Below, one piece after another: positions 1 through 7,911 of a stretch of 10,763 bases of DNA. The DNA comes from Chrysochromulina tobinii (taxonomy: Eukaryota > Haptophyta > Prymnesiales > Chrysochromulinaceae). The stretch is taken from assembly GCA_001275005.1 (NCBI GenBank), contig JWZX01003320.1, forward strand, positions 64,001 to 74,763. Direction: 5' to 3'. Position 1 is the stretch's first letter. Each line of letters begins with the position of its first letter. The position numbers and the translations under genes are program-made. A model generated the notes under the pieces. It searched no databases and was not told the origin of the DNA. It saw only the letters and a list, made by a program, of their open reading frames with translations.

Positions 1-1120
1 TCTCGTGACGGGCGCATTCAAGGGTGAGGCATTCTTCGGTTCGAAATCGCTTAAAAGCCGCGGCATATACGACGACGTTTTCGTGATGCACGTGACGGCG
101 TCGGGGGCCGTCGACTGGGCCGTCCAGGCGGGCGGCGCGTCCTACGACCAAGGCAACGGCATCGCGCACGATGGCGCGAACGGTGGTGCTTTCGTGACGG
201 GGTGCTTCGCTGGCGAAGCACACTTCGGCTCGTACGCCGTGACAAGCCGCGGCGTGCACTCCGTATTTGTGATGCACGTGACGGCGTCGGGCGTCATCGA
301 CTGGGTCGTCCAGGCGGGCGGCATGGGCACTGATAACTTCGGTCGCGGCATCGCACACGATGGCTCGGGGGGTGCTCTCGTGACGGGTACCTTCGATGGC
401 AGCGCTTCACAACCATGCTTCTCCTCGACTTCATCAGCATGCCAAGCATGGTTCGGCTCGACCACGCTCGCAACCCATGGCGATCTCGACACCTTTGTGA
501 TGCACGTGACGGCGTCGGGGGTCATCGACTGGGCCGTCACGGCGGGTACCTCGACCCTTGATTGGGAGTGCATTCTCTGCGAAGTTTATGTCCTTGGCGT
601 AGGCATCGCGCACGATGGCGCGGGGGGTGCTCTCGTGACGGGCGCATTCAAGGGCGAGGCATTCTTCGGTTCGAAATCACTCAAAAGCCGCGGCGGCATA
701 TACGACGACGTCTTCGTGATGCACGTGACGGCGTCGGGGGCCATCGACTGGGCCGTCCAGGCGGGCGGCGCGTCCTACGACCAAGGCAACGGCATCGCGC
801 ACGACGGCGCGGGCGGTGCTTTCGTGACGGGTGATTTCATGGGCGAAGCATCGTTCGGCTCGATGTCGCTCGTAAGCCTCGGCGGTTCCGACGCTTTCGT
901 GATGCACGTGACATCCTCGGGGGCCATCGATTGGGCCGTCCAGCTGGGTGGTGCGGCCGTCGCACCTCCCTTCGACGTAGCATATGGCATCGCGTACGAT
1001 GACACGCTCGAAGCAGGTGCTCTCGTGACGGGCGCTTTCAGGGGCGAGGCATCGTTCGGCTCGAACTCACTTGCAAACCGTGGCGCTGCTGCTTCTTGCT
1101 TTGTTGCGTCTCTAGAGCCG
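1..1120 (+). repeat. SBBP-like beta-propeller blade array I
   Basis: Six blade-length repeats, marked by the codons for VTG at 5, 194, 380, 635, 824 and 1025 (spacing 186-255 bases, mostly about 63 codons). Each carries FGS, D.FVMHVTASG, DWAVQAGG and GIAHDG blocks; the last ends in CFVASLEP, as the last blade of array II ends in CFVVSLVP. Repeat 3 has a longer insert with two cysteines (about 410-450). Repeats 1 and 4 are almost identical in DNA, so a recent duplication is likely. The first blade is cut by the window edge, so the total may be six or seven. Confidence 0.85.
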
Positions 1121-4017
1121 CCGCCCCCAGAGGAGCCTCCACTGGCTACGACATGCAACGGTGGATTCGTCTCGAGTCGAGTCGAGTCGCTCGCTTTGGG
1201 TCGAGTGGTTTGCAATGCTGAGCCGGGGTCTCGATCTTGGACCCCCGGGGGTGGCCAGGAGGCATGTGAGGCGAGGGGCTGCTGCTGGGTGCCAGTGCAG
1301 ATGGGCGATCCACCGGGGACCCCGGGGTGCTTCTACCTGGTCGCACCGTCGCCCCCACCGACACGGCCACAAGAAGAGGTGCCCTCTGATGTGGTGTCCT
1401 CCAATTGGGCCGTCGAGGTGGAAGGCACCGCTTCCTCTTCAGGCAACGGCATCGCGCACGACGGCGCGGGGGGCGCTTTCGTGACGGGAGTTTTCAGTGG
1501 CACGGCATCGTTTGGCGATACGTCACTCACAAGCCGCGGCTCTTTCGACGTTTTCGTGCTCCACGTGACGGCGTCGGGGCTCATCGACTGGGCCGTCCAG
1601 GCGGGAGGCGCGTCCTACGACTACGACCAAGGCTACGGCATCGCACACGATGGCGCGAACGGTGGTGCTTTCGTGACGGGTACCTTCGCTGGCGAAGCGC
1701 ACTTCGGCTCGTACGCCGTGACAAGCCGCGGCGTGTACGCCCGTATTTGTGATGCACGTGACGGCGTCGGGCGTCATCGACTGGGTCGTCCAAGCGGGCG
1801 GCATGGGCACTGATAATGTAGGCCGCGGCATCGCACACGACGGCTCGGGGGGTGCTCTCGTGACGGGTACCTTCGATGGCAACGGTGACGAAGCATGGTT
1901 CGGCTCGATACCGCTCACATGCCGCGGCCGCTCGAACGACGCTTTCGTGATGCACGTGACGGCGTCGGGGGTCATCGACTGGGTCGTCCAGGCGGGCGCC
2001 GTGGCCCCGGGTCCAGCATACAGTTCCACTTATGTCGGAGGCCAAGGCCTCGCGCACGATGGCGCGGGGGGTGCTCTCGTGACGGGCGTGTTCAAGGGCG
2101 AAGCATTCTTCGGCTCGACGTATGAATGGAACGGAACACACTCTAAACCAGTTGCTGGATCAAGACTCAAGAGCCACAGCCAGTACGACTCCGATATGTT
2201 CGTCATGCACGTGACGGCGTTGGGGGCCGTCGATTGGGTCGTCCAGGCGGGCGGGTGGGGGTCAACCCATGGTTCCAACATCGCGCATGATGGCGTCGGC
2301 GGTGCTTTCGTGACGGGCGACTTCATGGGCACCGCATCGTTCGGCTCGACGTCGATAGTGAACCTCGGCGGCTCCAACACGTTCGTAATGCACGTGACGG
2401 CGTCGGGCATCATTGACTGGGCCGTCCGGGCGGGCAGCTCGGATGCGGGGGATCAGGCTTTCGGATACGAGGGCTCAGGCCGTGGCATCGCATACGATGG
2501 CACGGGAGGTGCTTTCGTGACGGGTCATTTTAGGGGCGAGGCATTGTTCGGCTCGACGTCGTTTGTGAGTCGCGACAGTGACGATGCTTCCTCGTACGCG
2601 ATGCACGTGACGGCGTCGGGCGTCATCGACTGGGCCTTGCAGCTGGGCGGCGCGGCAGATGACATTGGCCTCAGCATTGCGAGCGACGGCGCGGGGGGTG
2701 TTCTTGTGACGGGCCATTTCACAGGCGAAGGAACGTTCGGCTCGAAGACACTTTCAAACCGTGGGGGGCTCACGGCCTGCTTTGTGGTTTCTCTCGTGCC
2801 GACGCTACGTCCACCGGTGCCTGCTCGTCGATTGCCACCTCCCGCGCTGGCTGTCCAGGAAGTCAGCTCTGGCGTTAGCATCCTACTGGTTGGCGCCGCG
2901 CTCGCCTTCACGGCCGCGGTCCTCTTCGCACTCATGCTCTGGTGAGCCCCGCAGCGTCCTTGAAGCAGAATGACCACGCTTCCTTGGCTGCACTGACCAA
3001 TTGTGTTTGTCTGTTGGGCGTGCGCACAGGAACGCGCGCCGGCGCAACGCGCAGCTCGCGAGGGAGAAGGAGCGGCTCACGTACGAGCGCACGTTTGCCC
3101 TCCATGCGCTTCACTTCCAGCGCCCTCCTCTCCCCTTCGACGCACAATACAGTGATCACGTCTCCCACTACTCGAGCCCAGATCACATAGACCACCCGGG
3201 ACCGATGGCACCGGCCGCCTTCGCTCCGGCCGCCTCCGCTCCGGCCGCCTCCGCTCCGGCCGCTCGGGCTGCAGGGGCGCCGGCTGGGGATGAGGCGTTC
3301 GAGGTCGAGATGTTGCCGATCGGCGAGCCATGCGACACCGCAGGCCGCGTCAGCAGCCCTTGGCGTCTGATCTTCCCTTCCCGAGTCAAAGCGTCGAGAG
3401 TCGAGGGGGGCTTTCTGGACAGTGCAGCCCTCTTGGCCGCTGCGGGGGGCGCTGTGCCGCCCTCCATCCAAAGCTTGCCGGCCGTTGTCACCGTAGCAGG
3501 GCCGCCAGTGCCTTCGTGCGCCGCGGCATCACCCTCGCGGGCTGTAGCGGCATCACCCTCGCGGGCCGCGGCACTCTCAACTATGGACCGCCTGGATCAC
3601 ATCATAGCGCAGCCTGGCAATCGGCACGGGTCTCGGCATGGCTCTATCGGCGGCGGAAGCAGCTACGGCACGGAAAGTGAGTGTTCTAGGTACGCAGCTG
3701 CGATGGCGATGGCCAGCACAGCACAATCGCTGCCGCAGACACCGCCGCAGTCGCCGCCTCAGACGCCGCTGCAGACGCCGCAGTCGCTCGCCCGGGCGGA
3801 TGCCCTCGAGCGGACGCTGCGATTGTGCGGCTTATTGCCCGAGCCTAGTGCGGCGGAGGAAGCTTCGCTCCCTGAGGCGCTGGAGGGTCCGGCCTCTCCG
3901 AATGGCGACGACGGAGCGGCCTCCCCATGGCCTCCCTATGCCAGCCTGCCACGTGGCTTGACGGAGCGCGCGCGCCTCGCGGGCCTCGCGGGCCACTCGT
4001 TAGGCGCGGGCACCTGA
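1..4017 (+). CDS. Surface protein, 5' partial: beta-propeller, trefoil-like linker, beta-propeller, TM helix, cytoplasmic tail
   Basis: Seen: an open frame enters from the left edge; the GTG at 5 is mid-repeat, not a start. After removing one extra C near 1740 and an 88-base intron (2942-3029), it encodes at least 1308 residues. In order: a first blade array (to about 1120), a six-cysteine linker (1154-1330), a second array of seven blades (1403-2801), a proline-rich stalk, a 23-residue hydrophobic helix (2874-2942), a basic juxtamembrane NARRRNAQLAREKERL, then an Ala/Pro/Ser-rich tail ending at TGA 4015-4017. Blades match the SBBP type (D.FVMHVTASG..DWAVQAGG, then GIAHDGAGG.FVTG.F.G.A.FGS). 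Family knowledge: such repeats form beta-propellers, and trefoil domains occur in secreted or surface proteins. Inference: type I membrane protein with the propellers outside, in recognition or adhesion. Ligand unknown. The frameshift may be a sequencing error or may make this a pseudogene. The signal peptide should lie upstream of the window. Confidence 0.82.
1154..1340 (+). other. Trefoil (P-type)-like cysteine-rich domain between the propellers
   Basis: The linker holds CEARGCCW followed by GCFY, the signature of the trefoil family (C..RGCCW....CF). Cysteine codons are at 1154, 1211, 1265, 1280, 1283 and 1328. A canonical trefoil has its second cysteine just after a conserved arginine (R..CG.P); here that stretch reads SRSWTPGGG, with no cysteine and about two residues fewer. 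The early cysteine at 1154 could make up the sixth. Family knowledge: trefoils have three disulfides and often sit beside mucin-like or carbohydrate-binding regions. Inference: a divergent, extracellular, disulfide-bonded module separating two propellers. Confidence 0.75.
1403..2801 (+). repeat. SBBP-like beta-propeller blade array II, seven blades
   Basis: Starts at NWAVEVEG (1403) and closes at CFVVSLVP (about 2801). VTG codons fall at 1481, 1673, 1860, 2079, 2310, 2517 and 2706, giving seven blades, a standard propeller number. The blades are colinear with array I: the first five pair one to one by insert and motif (for example YAVTSRG with MGTDN in both second blades, DFMG in both fifth blades), while the last blade of array I looks like a fusion of blades 6 and 7 here. 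Blade 4 carries an insert near 2120-2180. The second blade contains the frameshift. Confidence 0.85.
1738..1744 (+). other. One-base frameshift (extra C) inside blade 2 of array II
   Basis: The homologous copy at 251-275 reads GTG CAC TCC GTA TTT GTG ATG; here it reads GTG TAC GCC C GTA TTT GTG ATG. The one extra C (1740-1742) moves the frame, and the original frame then stops at about 1813. Downstream protein homology resumes at once in the other frame and runs for 1200 bases without a stop. The flanking frames are otherwise intact, which favours a sequencing error or a very recent mutation. No slippery heptamer suggesting programmed frameshifting is seen. Confidence 0.85.
2874..2942 (+). 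other. Single transmembrane helix of the surface protein
   Basis: Twenty-three uncharged, mostly hydrophobic residues (VSILLVGAALAFTAAVLF and following) come after a proline-rich stalk. Once the intron is removed, arginines and lysines follow at once (NARRRNAQLAREK), a classic stop-transfer arrangement with the tail in the cytosol. Confidence 0.88.
2942..3029 (+). other. Spliceosomal intron, 88 bases
   Basis: The donor is CTG|GTGAGC and the acceptor GCGCACAG|G. A CTGAC branch-point-like motif lies near 2992, followed by a T-rich tract (TTGTGTTTGTCTGTT). The split codon (TG + G, Trp) rejoins in frame, and the stop TGA at 2943-2945 lies inside the intron. Splicing adds a basic juxtamembrane segment and an open tail of about 330 codons, which fits a membrane protein better than ending right after the helix. 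Confidence 0.85.
3211..3264 (+). repeat. 15-base coding minisatellite (Ala/Pro)
   Basis: Three tandem copies of CCGGCCGCCTCCGCT (one with T for C) plus a partial fourth, in frame, encoding repeated PAASA-type units in the cytoplasmic tail. Confidence 0.9.
3523..3570 (+). repeat. 24-base tandem duplication in the tail
   Basis: Two copies of a 24-base unit beginning GCGGCATCACCCTCGCGGGC, in frame, give a duplicated AASPSRA segment. Confidence 0.88.
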
Positions 4018-4232
4018 TTGCCTCCCTCATCGGGCACCTGATTGCACTCATCATCACGGGGGCTGAAAAAGCATGTAAAAATACTGAACATTTAAGAGCC
4101 CACTCGGGAATCGCACTCCCAACCGCCATTGGTCGTACTGTAGCTCGTACTGTAGCCGACTGGTCATTCGTTTTTGAACACGTAAGCATGTGCACCCGAC
4201 ACGAAAAAACCAGTCATGAGACATGACCGGCG
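4018..4232. other. Spacer between convergent genes
   Basis: This 215-base spacer separates two stop codons that face each other and must hold both 3' ends. It contains a perfect 12-base tandem repeat (TCGTACTGTAGC, 4133-4156), a GGGA/TCCC hairpin with a 7-base loop (4106-4120), a perfect inverted repeat GTCATG-AGA-CATGAC (4213-4227) and a TGTAA (4074-4078). No AATAAA was seen. Which of these sets the transcript ends cannot be told. Confidence 0.6.
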
Positions 4233-7200
4233 TTAATCTAGTTCTAGATCGGTGTCCCCTGGAGCCTGAACCATTCCGATGCCATTCTCTGAGTCATCTT
4301 CGTAGCAGAAGACTTGGCCTGCCTGGGCCCGTCCATGTTTGCCCGTGGCAGGTCGCGGGAGCATATAGGCCACGAGCGAACGTGCCTTACGTCGTGCGGA
4401 AGAGGTCTCTGGCGAGGTGCCCTTGACACCCTCGATCAGCGTTAAGTGGACACTATCTCCGTTGTCGTCGTCGAGGTTGCAAGCGTCGACACCGGCTACA
4501 CCGCGCGGCCCCGCGAGTGTTGCCTGGGGCTTCCCGGCATCTCGAGGCGGTCCCGCGGATGCCTCCATGAGCGGCGCCTCCCAACTGTAAGTCCTCTTGA
4601 GGATGCGTAAAGGGTACCAAGGGTCGATCACGGCGCCGACAGCGAGCAGCGCCCCGATCACGGCGCCGACAGCGAGCAGTGCCCGCGGCAGCGCCAACCT
4701 TCCGGGCAGTCGTGGAGGAGGAGTAGGAGGAGGCGTAGGAGGAGGCTCCGACAGCCGCGCGGCTGGCGCCCGCAGCACATGCTGCGGTGATTCCGGCGAG
4801 GGATATGCTGAGGGGGGCGGCGCCGACGGCGGCATCTGCCACGGGATCTCCGGTGTTGGGAGAGGTGGAGGTGGGGAGGGGTCGGGCAGCGGGGGGTGGG
4901 AGGGCGGCAACGGCTTCGGCTGTGACGGCAAGGAAGGCTCATCTGCCTTTACATCTGCCTGGCGGAAGGCCTTATGGGCGGCCCACACGGGCAGTGGCAT
5001 ATCAACGAGCCTCGCGAGAGCCTTCCAACGATCTGAACTACTCGGCTGCTCATCGGCGAGGAGGTTGTCGAGCAGCAGGTCTATTCACAGAAAGAGGCTC
5101 GAACGCGCAAGACAGAGAGGTGAGCGAGGACCAATAAGCGAGGACGCGCTGGAGGTGACACTGGCGGGGCACGTGCTCGCGCGGCCAGGCCAAGGCCAGG
5201 CCATGGCACAGATTCGCTGCAGGGTCATGGGCAGCTCGAGAACGGGTTCGAGACGCCTGCCGCAGGTTACGCGAGGGCGGCACGGTGCACATGGTTAGAG
5301 CCATCTCGGTCACATAGGACCACGCCGCCCCGAGGCCGTATTGCGACGCTGCCCAGCCCACGCTCGCAACGCTTGGCGACTGCACCGCCCGCCTCTCGAG
5401 CTGCTCGAGGCTCGCGCCGCCTGTGTCGATCGGATAGATCTGCGACAAGCTGCGCTCCGTCATCCAATAAAACGGGGCGGCATGCACGCCGTGATGCTCT
5501 TGTGCGCGCTGCCGGTACCACTCGACGCTGTTCTGCACAGTGAGCACCACCCGGGCGTCCTCGTGCGCCGCATACAGGAACGGCAAGAGCTGCGCGATGG
5601 GCACGTCGGCGACCGCGTCGAGGTCCTTGAGCGCGCCACAGTAGTCAAAGGTGGCAAGCTCAGAAGGTTTGAGGGCCCAAATCGCCCTTCGGAAGCTCGT
5701 CCATGCGTGCTCTCGCCGGGTGCACTCAGCGATGCCCATGCTGTCCGGGCACAGGAACTCGTCCCAGTGGCCCACGGCCAGACCGAGCTGCTGTACCGCC
5801 CACGCATAGGTACCCGTGCCCGTCGCGCCCTGGCCAGCCAGCAGGACGAGCGGACGGCGGCGGCCGGCACATGAGGAGGCACCGGGCGTGGCCCCTGCCG
5901 CCAGGGGGGCAAGGTAGCGCAGCCAGGTGGCACCGGCTGCAAGCATAGTCGGGAGAGGCGGGTGCACCTTTTGGCCTCGGTCGGAGCGGTCGTGCGCCTG
6001 CCAAAACTCATTGTAGCTGAGCCAGAAGGAGACGCAATCGCCACTGGCATGCACATTTCTCGTGATGCACTCAGGCGGCGCTCCGCGGAAGGGGCGCGTG
6101 TCTGCCCACCTAGGCAGAGGCACGTCCGCCAGTTGCGCGAAGCGGCGCCAGCGCTCCGCATCCATCTGACGGCGAACGACGTCTGCGTCGGTGCGGTGGT
6201 CCGAGAAGACATTGGTGATGATGAGCCGATCGGGCGGCACAAGGCACACGACTAAGGCGAGCTCTGCAAAGTAACTCCACGAGGCCGCCTTGATACCCAT
6301 AACCTGCACGTTATGGCCGACGCTGCCTCTGCCGGCATACGTATCACTGATCGACGCGCCGCTGATCCAGAAGAAAGGTGCCATGTCCGTGCCGCCCTTC
6401 CACTGTACCCGTCGAGGGTACCACTCCTCACTTTTTCGAACAGTGAGCACCACCCGGGCGTCCTCGTGCGCCGCATACAGGAACGGCAAGAGCTGCGGGA
6501 TGGGCACGTCGGCGATCGCGTCGAGGTCCTTGAGCGCGCCACAGTAGTCAAAGGTGGCAAGCTCAGACGGTTTGAGGGCCCAAATCGCCCTTCGGAAGCT
6601 CGTCCATGCGTGCTCGCGCCGGGTGCACTCAGCGATGCCCATGCTGTCCGGGCACAGGAACTCGTCCCAGTGGCCTGTAGCGAGCCCCAACTCCCGCGCA
6701 GCCCAGGCATACGTCGACGTTCCAGTCTTGCCATCACCCGCCATGATCAGCAGCGGGCGCGTACGGCCGGGGCATGTCGACTTTGGTGGCGTGAGCTGAT
6801 CGAGCAGCGTCGCGCAGGGCAGAGACGTGTTTGGCAGCCGAGGCGGCAGCGGGGGCAGTCCTGGTGCTGGTGGTGGCGACGACGGCGGGGGCAGTGATGG
6901 AAGGGGAAACGGTGACAGCGACGGCAGCAGCGACGGCTGTGCAATAGGAGATGCAGTGGATGCGGACGGCAAAGGAGATGAGGATGGAGAGGACGCAGGA
7001 GGGAAATGGAATGGCGGCGGTAATGTTGGTAGAGATCCGGTACTTGCTGACGGTTGACTGACGCTGCGTACCACCACCTCATAATAAAGGAGTGCTGATG
7101 CAAATCCCATGCTTACCGGCATCAGAAAGATGCAGAGCAGCAACGTGAGAGCTCGAATCAGGGTTCCTGGGTATGCTACGGTGGATGGACCGTGGCCCAT
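4233..7200 (-). CDS. Membrane-anchored tandem sulfotransferase (two Sulfotransfer_4-like domains)
   Basis: Spliced (exon 7200-5271, intron 5270-5081, exon 5080-4233), it encodes 925 residues. The start is the ATG at 7200: 13 residues, then a signal-anchor helix (about 14-40), a Pro/Ser-rich stem (about 50-130), domain 1 (about 149-400), domain 2 (about 450-685), a second proline-rich stretch, a second hydrophobic helix (about 776-795) and a charged C-terminal tail. Domain 1 has AGDGKTGTST (K158) and VVLTVRKSEEW (R255, S257), the 5'- and 3'-phosphate binding motifs for PAPS. In domain 2 these read AGQGATGTGT and VVLTVQNSVEW, so Lys and Arg are lost. Family knowledge: such enzymes move sulfate from PAPS to glycans, lipids or proteins in the Golgi lumen. 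Inference: domain 1 is catalytic, domain 2 regulatory or binding. Acceptor unknown. Confidence 0.85.
4626..4685 (-). repeat. 30-base tandem duplication that builds a transmembrane helix
   Basis: Two 30-base copies (4626-4655 and 4656-4685) differ at two positions and encode RALLAVGAVI followed by GALLAVGAVI. Together they form a 20-residue hydrophobic segment, bounded by Asp-Pro and then basic residues, near the C-terminus of the sulfotransferase. Confidence 0.88.
5081..5270 (-). other. Intron in the sulfotransferase gene, 190 bases
   Basis: The donor is TCGC|GTAACC and the acceptor CCTCTTTCTGTGAATAG|AC with a pyrimidine-rich lead. Joining gives PPSHLLLDNLLADE, which aligns without a gap to PPDRLIITNVFSDH of domain 1, and the next exon continues DRWKALARLVDMPLPVW against ERWRRFAQLADVPLPRW. 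Without splicing, the frame runs through unrelated sequence to a stop at about 5050. The donor is weaker than the GTGAGC one in the plus-strand gene. Confidence 0.8.
5538..5772 (-). repeat. Near-identical 235-base core of sulfotransferase domain 2
   Basis: This matches 6441-6675 in domain 1 without indels (constant offset 903) and with four mismatches, two of them silent. The segments on either side, including the P-loop and the acceptor-side half, are much more diverged. The tract encodes the stretch from GHWDEFLCPD to the start of the 3'-phosphate motif. Confidence 0.92.
6441..6675 (-). repeat. Near-identical 235-base core of sulfotransferase domain 1
   Basis: Partner of the 5538-5772 tract. 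Only two residues differ between the copies (Ile/Val and Pro/Ala in the D.ADVPI. stretch). Confidence 0.92.
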
Positions 7201-7911
7201 GGAACAGTGCGATGGCCCCACGGCTCTGTGATTGGCTGGGTTGATCCGGATGGTTCGTGGAGATCCGACGGTTGAAAGAACATGCCGCGGCGGACCCAAA
7301 TCTGCCCAAATGCATGTTCTGCAAATGCATGCCCTGTCGAAGCTTGTTTACACGTAGATGGAAGCTGAAGTTTTGATACTTGAAGGCGGTGACCTCGAGA
7401 CCTCGAGACCCTGCGAACGTCCGCGCGCACGCCTTTCGCAGCAGCATCCTCACGCCACGGGCCCCGCGCGCGCGCTATGGCTAACACAGGCGCTGGCGGG
7501 GGCGTGGGCGATGGCGTGGGCACCGCCACCCTCGGCTCGCGCACGGGTCGTACGAGCGCGCGACGCCATGTGGCGCGCACGCCCCGCCGAGGACGCGCAT
7601 GTCTCTCGTCGGACGTCGCGACGTCGACACCGTGGACCCGCGTGCGGTCGTGGTTTTGTTCATATCGTCTCAAGCCCGATCCCGAATTTAATCCTAATGA
7701 TCGGGAGATATCATTGGAGCAGTCGGAGTCGTGGCCAGACCCCCTTCGCCCCCACAGTGAGCAACGCCCCGACAATGAACATCTGACAAAAGATTGGGTC
7801 GGACGCGCTGCCTCCTTGTGGGAAGCTGGGAACAACTCACGGACCCAGGGAGGCGACGATGCCAAATCTGGACCTTGTTATTATGGACCTTGCTGCGCGT
7901 CGTGGAGCGAA
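7201..7911. other. Upstream region of the sulfotransferase gene; no convincing gene
   Basis: This 711-base region lies between two minus-strand genes and should hold the promoter and 5' leader of the sulfotransferase gene and the 3' end of the coiled-coil gene. Seen: a CCAAT motif on the minus strand (7235-7231), 31 bases before the ATG; a direct repeat CAAATGCATG at 7307-7316 and 7322-7331; a tandem GACCTCGAGA pair near 7390-7409; and a perfect palindrome GACGTCGCGACGTC (7612-7625). Open frames exist on both strands but none shows recognisable domains or a plausible start. No TATA box was identified. Confidence 0.5.

Larger units (their letters stand above)
3030..4017 (+). other. Cytoplasmic tail exon of the surface protein
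   Basis: About 328 residues. A basic, probably helical start (NARRRNAQLAREKERLTYER) is followed by an Ala/Pro tract made by a 15-base repeat (3211-3255), a duplicated ASPSRA segment (24-base unit, 3523-3570), a Gly/Ser segment (GGGSSYGTESECSRY) and a QTPPQSPPQTPLQTPQS stretch (about 3735-3786) that resembles proline-directed phosphorylation or SH3-type ligand sequence. No enzyme domain is recognised. Inference: a disordered signalling or anchoring tail. A GTGAGT at 3681 might be a donor, but the frame stays open without splicing. Confidence 0.7.

Noticed and set aside
775-2029. Long antisense frames across the blade arrays
   Set aside because: They mirror the sense repeats and arise from GC-rich codon bias, with no independent support.
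1-2801. CRISPR-like regular spacing
   Set aside because: The repeats are degenerate, about 190 bases long and translate to conserved blades.
1749-2945. Second half of the surface protein as an independent gene
   Set aside because: It begins inside a blade, directly after the extra C. The single-base shift relative to the paralogous blade explains the split.
3681-3701. GTGAGT as the donor of a second intron in the tail exon
   Set aside because: Nearby acceptors would give an intron of about 13-21 bases, and the frame is open without splicing.
4106-4120. T-arm-like hairpin with a 7-base loop (possible tRNA)
   Set aside because: The stem has only four pairs, the loop lacks the TTCGAAT pattern, and no acceptor, D or anticodon arm flanks it.
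5000-5000. ATG at 5000 as the start of a separate minus-strand gene
   Set aside because: Homology to sulfotransferase domain 1 runs through and upstream of this codon, so it is internal.
4597-5298. Gly-rich plus-strand frame of 233 codons
   Set aside because: It is antisense to the proline-rich end of the sulfotransferase (CCN codons read as GGN) and has no domain.
5341-6897. Plus-strand frames opposite the sulfotransferase domains
   Set aside because: The two frames look alike only because the sense-strand domains are duplicated.
7299-7299. Upstream TTG start for the sulfotransferase
   Set aside because: TTG is not expected as a eukaryotic start, and the ATG at 7200 gives a standard short N-terminus before the signal anchor.
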